Assembly: GCA_965601955.1 (NCBI GenBank) | Contig: OZ271855.1 | Coordinates: 3,782,001-3,846,000 of the forward strand | DNA length: 64,000 nucleotides | Direction: 5' to 3' | Source of the DNA: RHLJ01 sp965601955 | GTDB lineage: Bacteria; Bacteroidota; Rhodothermia; Balneolales; Balneolaceae | In this document: piece by piece, positions 54,105 through 61,833 of the stretch | Layout: each line of letters starts with the position of its first letter | Numbering within the stretch: position 1 is the stretch's first letter | The notes under the pieces: model-generated | What the model was told of the DNA's origin: nothing | What the model saw: the letters and a program-made list of their open reading frames with translations, nothing else | The model's database searches: none | Made by a program: the position numbers and the translations under genes

Positions 54105-56795
54105 ATGATACGAATGAGGCCAAGCCAAACAGCAGAGCGAGCAAAAAGCTACTTTGATGAATCTCTGTCCAAGGCAGATTACTATATCAATGATCAGGAA
54201 TTGAACGGACGATTTCATGGGAAATTGGCTGAGCGGTTGGGCTTGCGCAATGATATTGTTGAGCGTGATGTGTTTCATAAATTGTGCGATAATATCAATC
54301 CCAATACGGGCGAAAACCTGACCCCGCGAACGGTGGAGAATCGCCGTGTGGGCTATGACATTTCTTTCCATTGCCCCAAGTCTGTATCGATCCTTCATGC
54401 CTTGAGCGATGACGATAAAATCCTGGACGCTTTCAAGGAAGCGGTGCATGAAACCATGTTAGAAATGGAAACAGAGATGCAAACCCGTGTGCGTATTTCC
54501 GGACAAAATCATGACCGTGATACGGGTGAATTACTATGGGCTGATTTTGTTCATCAAACAGCAAGGCCAGTGGATGGTCACCCTCCTGACCCGCATCTTC
54601 ATTGTCACTGTTATACCTTCAATGCGACATGGGATGAACAAGAGCAGCGCGTCAAAGCGGGACAGTTTCATGACATCTATAAGGATCAGCCCTGGTATGA
54701 GGCGCGGTTTCATAAACGCCTTGCAGATAAGATTTCCGAGCTTGGGTATGAGATACGCAAAACAGATAGAAACTTTGAAGTGGCGATGATCCCCCAACGT
54801 GCGATTGATCACTTTTCCAAACGTACTAATGAGATTGGACAAGTGGCTGAAGAGCGGGGTATCACAGACCCTAAAGAACTGGATCAATTGGGTGCACGAA
54901 CCCGAAGTAAAAAGCAGTCATCCATGAGTATGAATGAGTTGCAATCAGCTTGGAAAAAGCAACTCAAACTGGAAGGCATTGATGAAAGAACAAAGGGCGA
55001 AGAACGTACACTCTTGCGATCCAGTAATCCGAAAGAAAGTATTAATCACGCGTTGGAACATGCCTTTGCAACCCGGTCTGTGGAGTATGAGCGCAAAGTT
55101 GTCGCACAGAGCTATTTACATGCGATTGATACGGCGACAATCACTCTGGATCAATTGGATATGGCGTTTAAAAATGATGAACGTATTCACTTCGTACCCG
55201 ATGGGAAAGAGACCTTATGCACAACCATTCCTATCCAGCAGGAAGAACGGCGCATGGTGCAATTGGCCAAGGCGATGCGGTCAAACTCTGTGCCTTTGGT
55301 TTATTCGGATGATCCGGAGAAAATTGAGCATTTGAATGAAGAGCAACAGGTGGCTGTGCGTCACATGCTTAAATCGAACGATCAATTATTGATGGTGCGT
55401 GGTGGTGCCGGGACGGGAAAAACCACCATGATGAAAACAGCCGTTGAGCATATAGAAAGTACAGGTAAATGTGTCTATGCTTTCGCTCCAACCGCCGATG
55501 CCTCAAGAGGCGTGCTCAGGGAGGAAGGGTTTGAAACGGCTGAGACTGTCGCACGGCTTTTAAGTGATCAGGATATGCAAGCCAATATTGCGGGGCAAGT
55601 GATGTGGGTGGATGAAGCAGGTATGCTCTCCACAAAAGAGATGGCGGATATTTTGGAGTTGGGTAAACAACTCAATGCCAAAGTGCTTCTAACAGGCGAT
55701 ACCCAACAACACACATCTGTACAACGCGGTGATGCGATGCGGATATTACAACGGGTGGCGGGGATACCGATCCCAAGCACTAATCGTATTTACCGTCAAA
55801 AGAGTAAAGAGTACCGTGAAGCAGTGGAAGCCATCAACGATGGCCATATTGCCAGTGGCTTTGAAAAGCTGGATAGTATGGGCGCTATTGAAGAGGTGGA
55901 AAGCGATGAGGTGGTTGATCGTATCGCTGAAGATTACATCAAAGCCATTCAAAAGAAACGTTCAACTTTGGTGATCTCACCAACCAATATGCAAGCCCAG
56001 GCAGTGACAGATCGCATCCGTGAAGCCTTAAAACAGGAAAGCGTTATTGGTAAAAATGAGAGAACCGTATTGCGGTATAAGAACCTGCATTTTTCGGATG
56101 CAAAGAAAAAAGACTGGCGCAATTACAAAAAAGGTCAGGTGATCCAGCTCCACCAAAATATGAAAGGCCTGAAACGTGGGGCATGCCTTACGGTGGAATC
56201 TTCAAATAATGGAACCGTAAGCGTGCACCACAACGGTCAATCTTATAAACTGGATTTAAAGCAGGTGAAGAGGTTTGGTGTGTATCAATCCTTGGATATG
56301 AAACTCTCGAAAGGTGATACGATCCGGATCACCAAAAACAGCTTTGATCTGAATAAGAAAAGGCTGGATAATGGAAAAGTCTTTGATGTGGTGGGTTTTG
56401 ATCCATCGGGGGTTATAAAGCTCAGAGCTTCAGGCAAAAAGCGCGGTGTGGTGTATGAGGTTTCTTCAAAGCATGGCAATATCAATCATGCCTATTGTAT
56501 GACATCGTATGCCTCGCAAGGCAAAACCTATAACCAGGTCTTGATTGCACAACCTGCTACTACATTTCCGGCATCCGACATGAAGCAATTCTATGTATCG
56601 GTTTCGAGGGGGCGCGAAGCGGTAAAGATCTACACCGATGACAAAGACCATCTTTTACAGACTGTTCAGGATGCTGGTGATCGCATGAGTGTCCATGAAC
56701 TGGATGCATTGGAGCGGGTTCAATCAAGACGCATGAACACAGACAGAACGCAACACTTTACCCAAAATAAGGATGATTATGAGCCAGATATCTAA
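54105..56795 (+). CDS. MobF (TrwC/TraI-like) relaxase-helicase
   Basis: 896 residues. The N-terminal relaxase domain (about 1-300) keeps candidate nucleophile tyrosines Tyr16, Tyr26 and Tyr27 (SYFDESLSKADYY) and the metal-binding HLHCHCYTFNATW near residue 165. A SF1 helicase follows with Walker A MVRGGAGTGKTTMMKTA near 430, Walker B VMWVDEAGMLS, and motif VI region FYVSVSRGREAVKI. It nicks one DNA strand at oriT and unwinds it for transfer. It overlaps the next gene by 23 nt. With the coupling protein it forms a mobilization module. Confidence 0.92.
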   Translation: MIRMRPSQTAERAKSYFDESLSKADYYINDQELNGRFHGKLAERLGLRNDIVERDVFHKLCDNINPNTGENLTPRTVENRRVGYDISFHCPKSVSILHALSDDDKILDAFKEAVHETMLEMETEMQTRVRISGQNHDRDTGELLWADFVHQTARPVDGHPPDPHLHCHCYTFNATWDEQEQRVKAGQFHDIYKDQPWYEARFHKRLADKISELGYEIRKTDRNFEVAMIPQRAIDHFSKRTNEIGQVAEERGITDPKELDQLGARTRSKKQSSMSMNELQSAWKKQLKLEGIDERTKGEERTLLRSSNPKESINHALEHAFATRSVEYERKVVAQSYLHAIDTATITLDQLDMAFKNDERIHFVPDGKETLCTTIPIQQEERRMVQLAKAMRSNSVPLVYSDDPEKIEHLNEEQQVAVRHMLKSNDQLLMVRGGAGTGKTTMMKTAVEHIESTGKCVYAFAPTADASRGVLREEGFETAETVARLLSDQDMQANIAGQVMWVDEAGMLSTKEMADILELGKQLNAKVLLTGDTQQHTSVQRGDAMRILQRVAGIPIPSTNRIYRQKSKEYREAVEAINDGHIASGFEKLDSMGAIEEVESDEVVDRIAEDYIKAIQKKRSTLVISPTNMQAQAVTDRIREALKQESVIGKNERTVLRYKNLHFSDAKKKDWRNYKKGQVIQLHQNMKGLKRGACLTVESSNNGTVSVHHNGQSYKLDLKQVKRFGVYQSLDMKLSKGDTIRITKNSFDLNKKRLDNGKVFDVVGFDPSGVIKLRASGKKRGVVYEVSSKHGNINHAYCMTSYASQGKTYNQVLIAQPATTFPASDMKQFYVSVSRGREAVKIYTDDKDHLLQTVQDAGDRMSVHELDALERVQSRRMNTDRTQHFTQNKDDYEPDI

Positions 56796-57174
56796 AGATA
56801 TAATAGATGAACTAAACGGGCACCGTGGTACATCAAAGAATGAGGAATGCTATACAACAGGAAAAACCAAGACAATCAATTTTGTCAAGGCTGACGGATC
56901 AAAACAGATGTTTCCGTATTCACAACTCATCACCGCTTGGACAGAACACACCGATGAGGAAAACGTGATCAAGATATTTTATTCAACACATCTAGTGACA
57001 TTTAAAGGCTATAATCTTGATACCATTTATGAAGCAATTGATAAACAAAACCTAAAATCCCTCACCGCCCAGGATGATCGCTATTTCAACTTATCGAATG
57101 AGAAAAAGGTATTTGTTAAGGGAATTGAGATTGAGTGGAAGAAAGCTACTCAACAGGCTTTTTCAAAAAAATGA
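56773..57174 (+). CDS. Small hypothetical protein following the relaxase
   Basis: 133 residues from the ATG at 56773 (an alternative ATG is at 56779), overlapping the relaxase end. It has alternating beta and helix segments (DGSKQMFPYSQLITAWTEHT) and no signal peptide. No family is recognized. It probably belongs to the mobilization operon. Confidence 0.6.
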   Translation: MIMSQISKDIIDELNGHRGTSKNEECYTTGKTKTINFVKADGSKQMFPYSQLITAWTEHTDEENVIKIFYSTHLVTFKGYNLDTIYEAIDKQNLKSLTAQDDRYFNLSNEKKVFVKGIEIEWKKATQQAFSKK

Positions 57175-57343
57175 AACACAAATCTTTGCACAAAAATACC
57201 CAGCTTTCTGTTCTTTAGAGAACTCAATTGAGAATGAGATAAAGAAACAATTCTATATTTGAAAGAGACTGTTACTTTATTCATATTTATACATAAATCT
57301 AGCAACTAAAATAAAATTAATTGTTTGATACTACCCACCCACA

Positions 57344-58681
57344 ATGAATAAGAAGAAGATTAAAATAGGTTCATTCTTAGTAGCTATCATAATTGGTATT
57401 ATTGTGAATATTATGACTGGCTGGGTAACAATAGCTGGCGATTGGTTATGGTCTAGGATATTAGAGATTATAATTTTTCAAAGATTCACTGCTAAACTCG
57501 TAGCGTTAGCAATATTTGCCATTTCGCTTTGGTGGTTAATTAAAAATAAGCTAACCACCAAAGAGGGTGTTGAAAGTGAAGACCCTCCTGAAGAACACGA
57601 TGTATCTCTATTAAACATACTAAAACCTATTATAGCCATAGCATTAATTGCTGTTTCAGGAATCTTTTTACTCATGGGTGGAGGACCTTCTGCAATTAAC
57701 CAAACAAAAAACATTGGAATAATCTACAATTCGGATAATGTTGATGAGAATAACTTTGTTTCAGAAATAACAACTCGATTTGTAGAGTTGATCTCTAAAC
57801 ATGGAACATCAATTAGCTTAGATTTTCATAACCTAAGAGGTCAAAGTAATCCAGCACTAAGCATTGACGAATTTACTAAGGAAAAGAATATTCGATATTT
57901 AATATTTAGTTCCGCGCCGGACAATGTTAACATTGAAGATGTCCTAAGTAGAGGGGAAAAAAAATATATTTCAGTTAATACATCTCCGTTTGAATTAACT
58001 GATAATCAGAAATCAGAATTAATATCGGTACATATAAGCGCACGTCAAGAGGTTGCTTCATTTGTAGAATTCCTTGTAAGTAAAAAAGCTAGAACCGTTT
58101 TACTTATTCATCCGGCAATTTCCACGATGAGTGAATTCGAAAAAAACTTTTACCAATCTTTCCGGGCTCAAACTGCACCACATTTTATTGAAGTAAGGGA
58201 GATTGCAGACAACCAACTTGCAAAACTTGATGATGCTATTGATCTAAACAATAACAATAGTATCGTCATGCTGGGAGATCAAAATGTTTACCTTCGACTA
58301 AAAGATCAACTTGATTCAGATGTTGATTACGATCTTCTTATCTCAAACTACTCTATCAATAATGCTTCACTAACGTTATTCTCAAAGGAAAATATATTTA
58401 CTTCATTGCCCTGGCCTAAATCATCAAATGAATACTTACCAATAAATAAGCATTTAGTTATCGCGGCAGTTGAGTCTATAATAGAATTGGATGTAGAGAC
58501 AACAGATGAAGACGGTAAAAAAATTCGGGTACATAGCTTGAGAGAAAAAATGTTTGAACAATACGATTTAATGCAGTTAGCATTAACACAAGAATATTTT
58601 GGCAAAACTGAGTTGGTTGAGACAAGCTATCCCAACTTTGTTATTTATAATCTCAAAACAAAGAATATTATTTATGATTAA
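57344..58681 (+). CDS. Membrane-anchored type I periplasmic-binding-fold protein
   Basis: 445 residues. Three hydrophobic helices (about 8-27, 48-67 and 90-111) precede an extracytoplasmic domain (about 120-390) whose pattern resembles LacI/ABC-substrate-binding type I folds: NIGIIYNSDNVDENNFVSEI, then YLIFSSAPDNVNIEDVLS and EFLVSKKARTVLLIHPAIST. It overlaps the next gene by 8 nt. It could sense or bind a ligand for the SSS transporter; no known family joins such a domain to a symporter pair. AT-rich like its operon partners. Confidence 0.55.
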   Translation: MNKKKIKIGSFLVAIIIGIIVNIMTGWVTIAGDWLWSRILEIIIFQRFTAKLVALAIFAISLWWLIKNKLTTKEGVESEDPPEEHDVSLLNILKPIIAIALIAVSGIFLLMGGGPSAINQTKNIGIIYNSDNVDENNFVSEITTRFVELISKHGTSISLDFHNLRGQSNPALSIDEFTKEKNIRYLIFSSAPDNVNIEDVLSRGEKKYISVNTSPFELTDNQKSELISVHISARQEVASFVEFLVSKKARTVLLIHPAISTMSEFEKNFYQSFRAQTAPHFIEVREIADNQLAKLDDAIDLNNNNSIVMLGDQNVYLRLKDQLDSDVDYDLLISNYSINNASLTLFSKENIFTSLPWPKSSNEYLPINKHLVIAAVESIIELDVETTDEDGKKIRVHSLREKMFEQYDLMQLALTQEYFGKTELVETSYPNFVIYNLKTKNIIYD

Positions 58682-58871
58682 GAAGAATTTTATTCTGTTT
58701 ACAATCATGATAGTTTTTTGCTTGGGCTACATACCAGCGCTCAATGATTTTGCATCAAATAAATATGTTTTAGGAATTCCATATTTCCCTCTTCTGATTA
58801 TTATACAAACATTATTGATAATGATATTACTATATATAAAATCAAATAAAGAAGTTGAATATGAGAACTGA
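58674..58871 (+). CDS. DUF3311-like small membrane protein
   Basis: 65 residues from the ATG at 58674; longer frames lack sense. Two hydrophobic helices (about 5-20 and 35-58) with an aspartate/asparagine loop between. Small DUF3311-type proteins often accompany sodium:solute symporter genes. It overlaps its neighbours by 8 nt on the left and 11 nt on the right. Confidence 0.7.
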   Translation: MIKKNFILFTIMIVFCLGYIPALNDFASNKYVLGIPYFPLLIIIQTLLIMILLYIKSNKEVEYEN

Positions 58872-60327
58872 TTTACTTGTCGCAGCTGGGCTTTTGATTA
58901 TCTTATTTATTTGGGTAGGTTGGTCTGTTTATAAAAGTCAAGGCGGGTTTTTCTCTAGAGATCCAAGAAGATATTTCTTATGGGATCAATCAGCGGGAAG
59001 TCTGTGGGTGGGTTTTTCCTATGCTGCTTCTATGGTTAGTGCATCTGTTTTTATCCCATTTCCTGCACTCTTTTACACTCATGGTATTGGGGGATGGTTG
59101 TATATATGCTTACCAGTAATTGCAGGAACATCCACATTAATTTGGTTTGGTCCAAAATATCGTGATTTGGCAATAGGATATGGGAAAGATGTGTATTCAC
59201 CATACGAAGTAATTGGATACTCCTATAATTCTAAAACGCTTGGGGGAGTTCTTTTTTTACTGACAGGAATTTTTGTAATACCTCTTATCTCAATGCAGAT
59301 AGTTGGATTTGGACGTCTAATGGAAGGTATGTTTGAGTTCGACTATCACTTATCAGTCTTAACATTAATCAGTATTTTTATTGTTTACACTATTTTTGCT
59401 GGAATGGAAGGAGATGTAAAAACTGACCTTTTTCAAGCTATTTTTATGCTAATAGGGTTACTTTTTTTGGCCGGTTATTCTCTTTACTTAATCCAAGATC
59501 CTATCGAAAGCTTTACCAGTCCTATGCTAACTGATCATTTAAAATTACCAGGACCTGAAGGTTTTTTTGAAACACCTACATTAATTTCAATTGCGCTAAT
59601 TATGTTTGCGTTGCCTATTGTTAATGGGCATTACCTAATGCGATTCCTTATTGCGAAGAATAACAAAGCAATGGTAAGAAGCACTAAAACTGCTGCTGGT
59701 ATAATTCTTTCATTTTATGTTTTAACCGCTTTTATCGGTATTTCAGGATTTATTAATACACCAGGACTAGCATCGGGAGATCAACTTACAGGAAGGTTAC
59801 TCGAATCTGTAACTCAAATTACTATTGGAATAATTCCGTTAGGTGCAATTATTGCTGGCACTATACTCTTTTCATCTGTTTCTGCCTCCCTATCAAGTGT
59901 TGATAGTCAATTCTTATCTCTCGGAGCAAGCGCTTCAAGAGATATATTTAAAAACTTTTTTGGATATCAATTATCCAGCTCTCAGGAGATGATTGTGGCT
60001 CGAATAATCATGATTGTGATAGGGTTTGCCGCAATAATTATGGCACTAGATCCTCCCCCTCTTGTAATTGAGTTGGGAATACTTGCTGCATCAGGAGTCT
60101 TTATCCTTTTACCGACAATTCTTGGGGGTGTATTTTTCCCAAAAAAATTCACATCAAAAACACCTTTCATAAGCATTCTCCTAGGTGCTTTATCATTTGT
60201 TTTAGTCTATTACTTTTATGGTTCAGATGGGCTTTTTGGTTGGAACCCAGGAGTTATCGGAGCAATATTTTCAACTTTGGGATTCGTAGTATCTGGGTAC
60301 TTAATAAGTGACAAGCAGTCACAATAA
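58861..60327 (+). CDS. Sodium:solute symporter (SSS family)
   Basis: 488 residues from the ATG at 58861; an in-frame TTG at 58855 would add two residues. About 13 transmembrane helices. SSS features are GFSYAASMVSASVFIPFPAL in the first helices and SSVSASLSSVDSQFLSLGAS with sodium-site serines near helix 9. It would import a solute with sodium. Overlap with the DUF3311-like gene and the upstream binding-protein gene makes a three-gene unit. The substrate is unknown. Confidence 0.85.
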   Translation: MRTDLLVAAGLLIILFIWVGWSVYKSQGGFFSRDPRRYFLWDQSAGSLWVGFSYAASMVSASVFIPFPALFYTHGIGGWLYICLPVIAGTSTLIWFGPKYRDLAIGYGKDVYSPYEVIGYSYNSKTLGGVLFLLTGIFVIPLISMQIVGFGRLMEGMFEFDYHLSVLTLISIFIVYTIFAGMEGDVKTDLFQAIFMLIGLLFLAGYSLYLIQDPIESFTSPMLTDHLKLPGPEGFFETPTLISIALIMFALPIVNGHYLMRFLIAKNNKAMVRSTKTAAGIILSFYVLTAFIGISGFINTPGLASGDQLTGRLLESVTQITIGIIPLGAIIAGTILFSSVSASLSSVDSQFLSLGASASRDIFKNFFGYQLSSSQEMIVARIIMIVIGFAAIIMALDPPPLVIELGILAASGVFILLPTILGGVFFPKKFTSKTPFISILLGALSFVLVYYFYGSDGLFGWNPGVIGAIFSTLGFVVSGYLISDKQSQ

Positions 60328-60387
60328 GCGAAACAAGCAACATAGATACGTGGTGAAGTCTTTGTGAACCTTCCTTTCAAAGAGAAA

Positions 60388-60407
60388 GAGAGCGCCTAAG
60401 CGCTCTC
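60388..60407 (-). terminator. Rho-independent terminator of the 60396 gene (minus strand)
   Basis: The 8-bp stem gagagcgc / gcgctctc is followed on the minus strand by tttctcttt. It overlaps the stop codon of the minus-strand gene at 60396-60398. Confidence 0.6.
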
Positions 60408-60644
60408 CTCGATAGTTTCATCTTCATTATACATTAGTGGTTCAGACGCTGTTTCTGGTTCATCTTCGACTTCTCGAACAACCAGTTTTGTTTCTAAGCC
60501 CAGTATATGAAGGTTTTGACTTAAGCCTTTTTGATCTTTATGCGTCCACGCTACGCCGACTTGACGCCACTTAGCATATTTTCCTTCTCCTATAATGGCA
60601 AAGACTTTATGTGTCGGTTTTTTTGTTTGATCTACTGATTTCAT
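60396..60644 (-). CDS. Small hypothetical protein of the integrase region
   Basis: 82 residues. A strong Shine-Dalgarno site (aaaggag) precedes the ATG, unlike most genes in the window. The N-terminal half has AIIGEGKYAKWRQVGVAWTH, then QNLHILGLETKLVVREV. The C-terminus is acidic. Not recognized. It lies downstream of the 129-nt imperfect palindrome at 60664, which may control it. Confidence 0.65.
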   Translation of the reverse strand: MKSVDQTKKPTHKVFAIIGEGKYAKWRQVGVAWTHKDQKGLSQNLHILGLETKLVVREVEDEPETASEPLMYNEDETIEESA

Positions 60645-60663
60645 AAGTAACTCCTTTTCATCT

Positions 60664-60792
60664 ATTGGTTTCGAAATCGAGAAATGACCAATCCAAAGAC
60701 AAGCGAGCTCCAGTCATGAGCCACACGTTTAAGCGGGCCAGCGTATTGACTGGTGAGCGATTTGGATAAATTGACCGATCCGAGAAACCAAT
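60664..60792. repeat. 129-nt concentric imperfect inverted repeat
   Basis: Three inverted pairs share nearly one centre: attggtttc (60664) / gaaaccaat (60784), atccaaa (60691) / tttggat (60761), and ccagtca (60710) / tgactgg (60747). It begins 20 bases upstream (on the minus strand) of the 60396 gene. It might be an RNA structure, an origin or oriT-like site, or an operator. Confidence 0.6.
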
Positions 60793-60986
60793 ATGAAAAG
60801 GTCTAATTGAAATCATGAGTACAAAAAACGCACAAACATGCTGACTATGACCATTTTGGGGGTATAAATTCATTGAAGCTCAATCATAAATCTTTATTGA
60901 CAAGAAAGTCATTGTATATCATTATGAAGAGGTGAAATGATCAATTCAAAAGTTGCGAATTGACCACTCAATTTCATGATTAGCTA

Positions 60987-61020
60987 GAATTCCCTGTTTT
61001 GACAGGGAATTCTTTTCTTA
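60987..61020. terminator. Strong 10-bp hairpin with T-run
   Basis: gaattccctg / cagggaattc with a 6-nt loop, followed by tttt. It may terminate a plus-strand transcript reading through from 60.9 kb. Confidence 0.6.
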
Positions 61021-61099
61021 CCACATACTTCCAGTTTTCATCAAACAATCTTTATCTGTATTCTCCATGATAAATAAGGTTTTAGCTTAAGGAGTCATT

Positions 61100-61183
61100 A
61101 TGCTCAAAAAAAGACCCAGCCTGAAAAGGCTGGGTAAGTTGTATAGAGGGGAGATAAACTTGAATATGCACACCAGATGGTGA
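61100..61183 (+). CDS. 27-codon small ORF with strong Shine-Dalgarno site
   Basis: The ATG at 61100 is preceded by taaggag with 5-nt spacing. The peptide is basic (MLKKRPSLKRLGKLYRGEIN). The 8-bp hairpin at 61114-61135 lies within it. Whether it is translated is unproven. Confidence 0.35.
   Translation: MLKKRPSLKRLGKLYRGEINLNMHTRW
61114..61135 (-). terminator. Minus-strand terminator for the 61274 gene
   Basis: On the minus strand the 8-bp stem acccagcc / ggctgggt is followed by cttttttt. It lies about 140 nt downstream of the small minus-strand gene and 49 nt after the following short frame. Confidence 0.6.
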
Positions 61184-61273
61184 TTACCATAGAAATTTCC
61201 CAATAAGCTGCGCAACAAATGCTAGAAGTATTGTAATCAAAAGTTTATAAACTCCAGATAACGATTTATGCAG
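61184..61273 (-). other. Hydrophobic short frame directly following the 61274 gene
   Basis: In frame after the TAA of the next gene, 29 codons encode a single-helix peptide (GVYKLLITILLAFVAQLIGK) before another TAA. There is no ATG; a CTG at its first codon is possible. It could be a separate toxin-like peptide or the tail of a gene with a mutated stop codon. Confidence 0.25.
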
Positions 61274-61426
61274 TTATTTACTAAATCGGGCTTCTACTTC
61301 ATTTAATGATTGAGTAATCTTAAAATCAAGAAGATACTCTTTCATAAGATCGCAGTTATCGATCAGAGCTTGTTTTTGCTCTTTGGTAAAACCTGCATCC
61401 TTTAGGATGTGTTTTAATGCCTTCAT
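61274..61426 (-). CDS. 50-residue hypothetical protein
   Basis: The ATG at 61426 is preceded by an aggcag Shine-Dalgarno-like stretch. The sequence is highly helical and charged (MKALKHILKDAGFTKEQKQA, then LIDNCDLMKEYLLDFKI). Not recognized. A minus-strand terminator lies at 61114. The following in-frame hydrophobic segment at 61184 is noted separately. Confidence 0.5.
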   Translation of the reverse strand: MKALKHILKDAGFTKEQKQALIDNCDLMKEYLLDFKITQSLNEVEARFSK

Positions 61427-61557
61427 TCATTCTGCCTTTCATGAACGTTGGTGAATGAAGTGGCACATTATCTACTCATATAATATCACTCTACGCACAA
61501 GGAAACAGAGTGTGTGCGTCGAAAAGAAGTTCACAAAGAATCAAGCTTGTGCTAATC

Positions 61558-61833
61558 TGCTAGCCGAAATGCTAGCCCATGGGATTTATTTGGCATATAT
61601 AAAATACTGTTGGAAGCTAAACCATTGAAGATGCTGGCGCGCCCGGGAAGATTCGAACTCCCAACCTCCTGATCCGTAGGCTTCCATAATGTGCGTTTAA
61701 TGCACCTTAAAGATATCTTATGAATGCCAATAGCCCGCATAGATGCTGGCTTTCTTAAACACAACAGAAAGGCAAGAGAATGCATAAGATTGCAGAAAGA
61801 TACAGTGAATTTGCTAGCCCAAATGCTAGCCCA
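61558..61833 (+). repeat. 22-bp direct repeats near the integrase start
   Basis: The copies at 61558-61579 and 61812-61833 agree at 21 of 22 positions (tgctagccgaaatgctagcc versus tgctagcccaaatgctagcc, each followed by ca). The second copy lies within integrase codons 11-18. They bracket the tRNA fragment and could be recombinase arm sites. Confidence 0.5.
61635..61680 (-). tRNA. 3' half of a tRNA-Arg(ACG) with encoded CCA (fragment, attachment-site type)
   Basis: On the minus strand the sequence runs from the anticodon loop (ctacgga, ACG) through the T arm (gggag ttcgaat cttcc) to cgggcgcg and CCA. The 5' half is absent, so it is not a functional tRNA. It differs from the host tRNA-Arg at 46545 and encodes CCA, which that gene does not. 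It resembles proteobacterial tRNA-Arg. It is a typical att site next to the integrase gene. Confidence 0.85.

Noticed and set aside
60658..60873. Minus-strand 71-codon frame upstream of the 60396 gene
   Set aside because: It coincides with the concentric inverted repeat and shows no recognizable protein pattern.
46545..61680. tRNA-Arg at 46545 and the tRNA-Arg fragment at 61635 as attL/attR of a single island
   Set aside because: They face opposite directions and differ in sequence (and CCA encoding), so they cannot be the direct repeats left by one integration.
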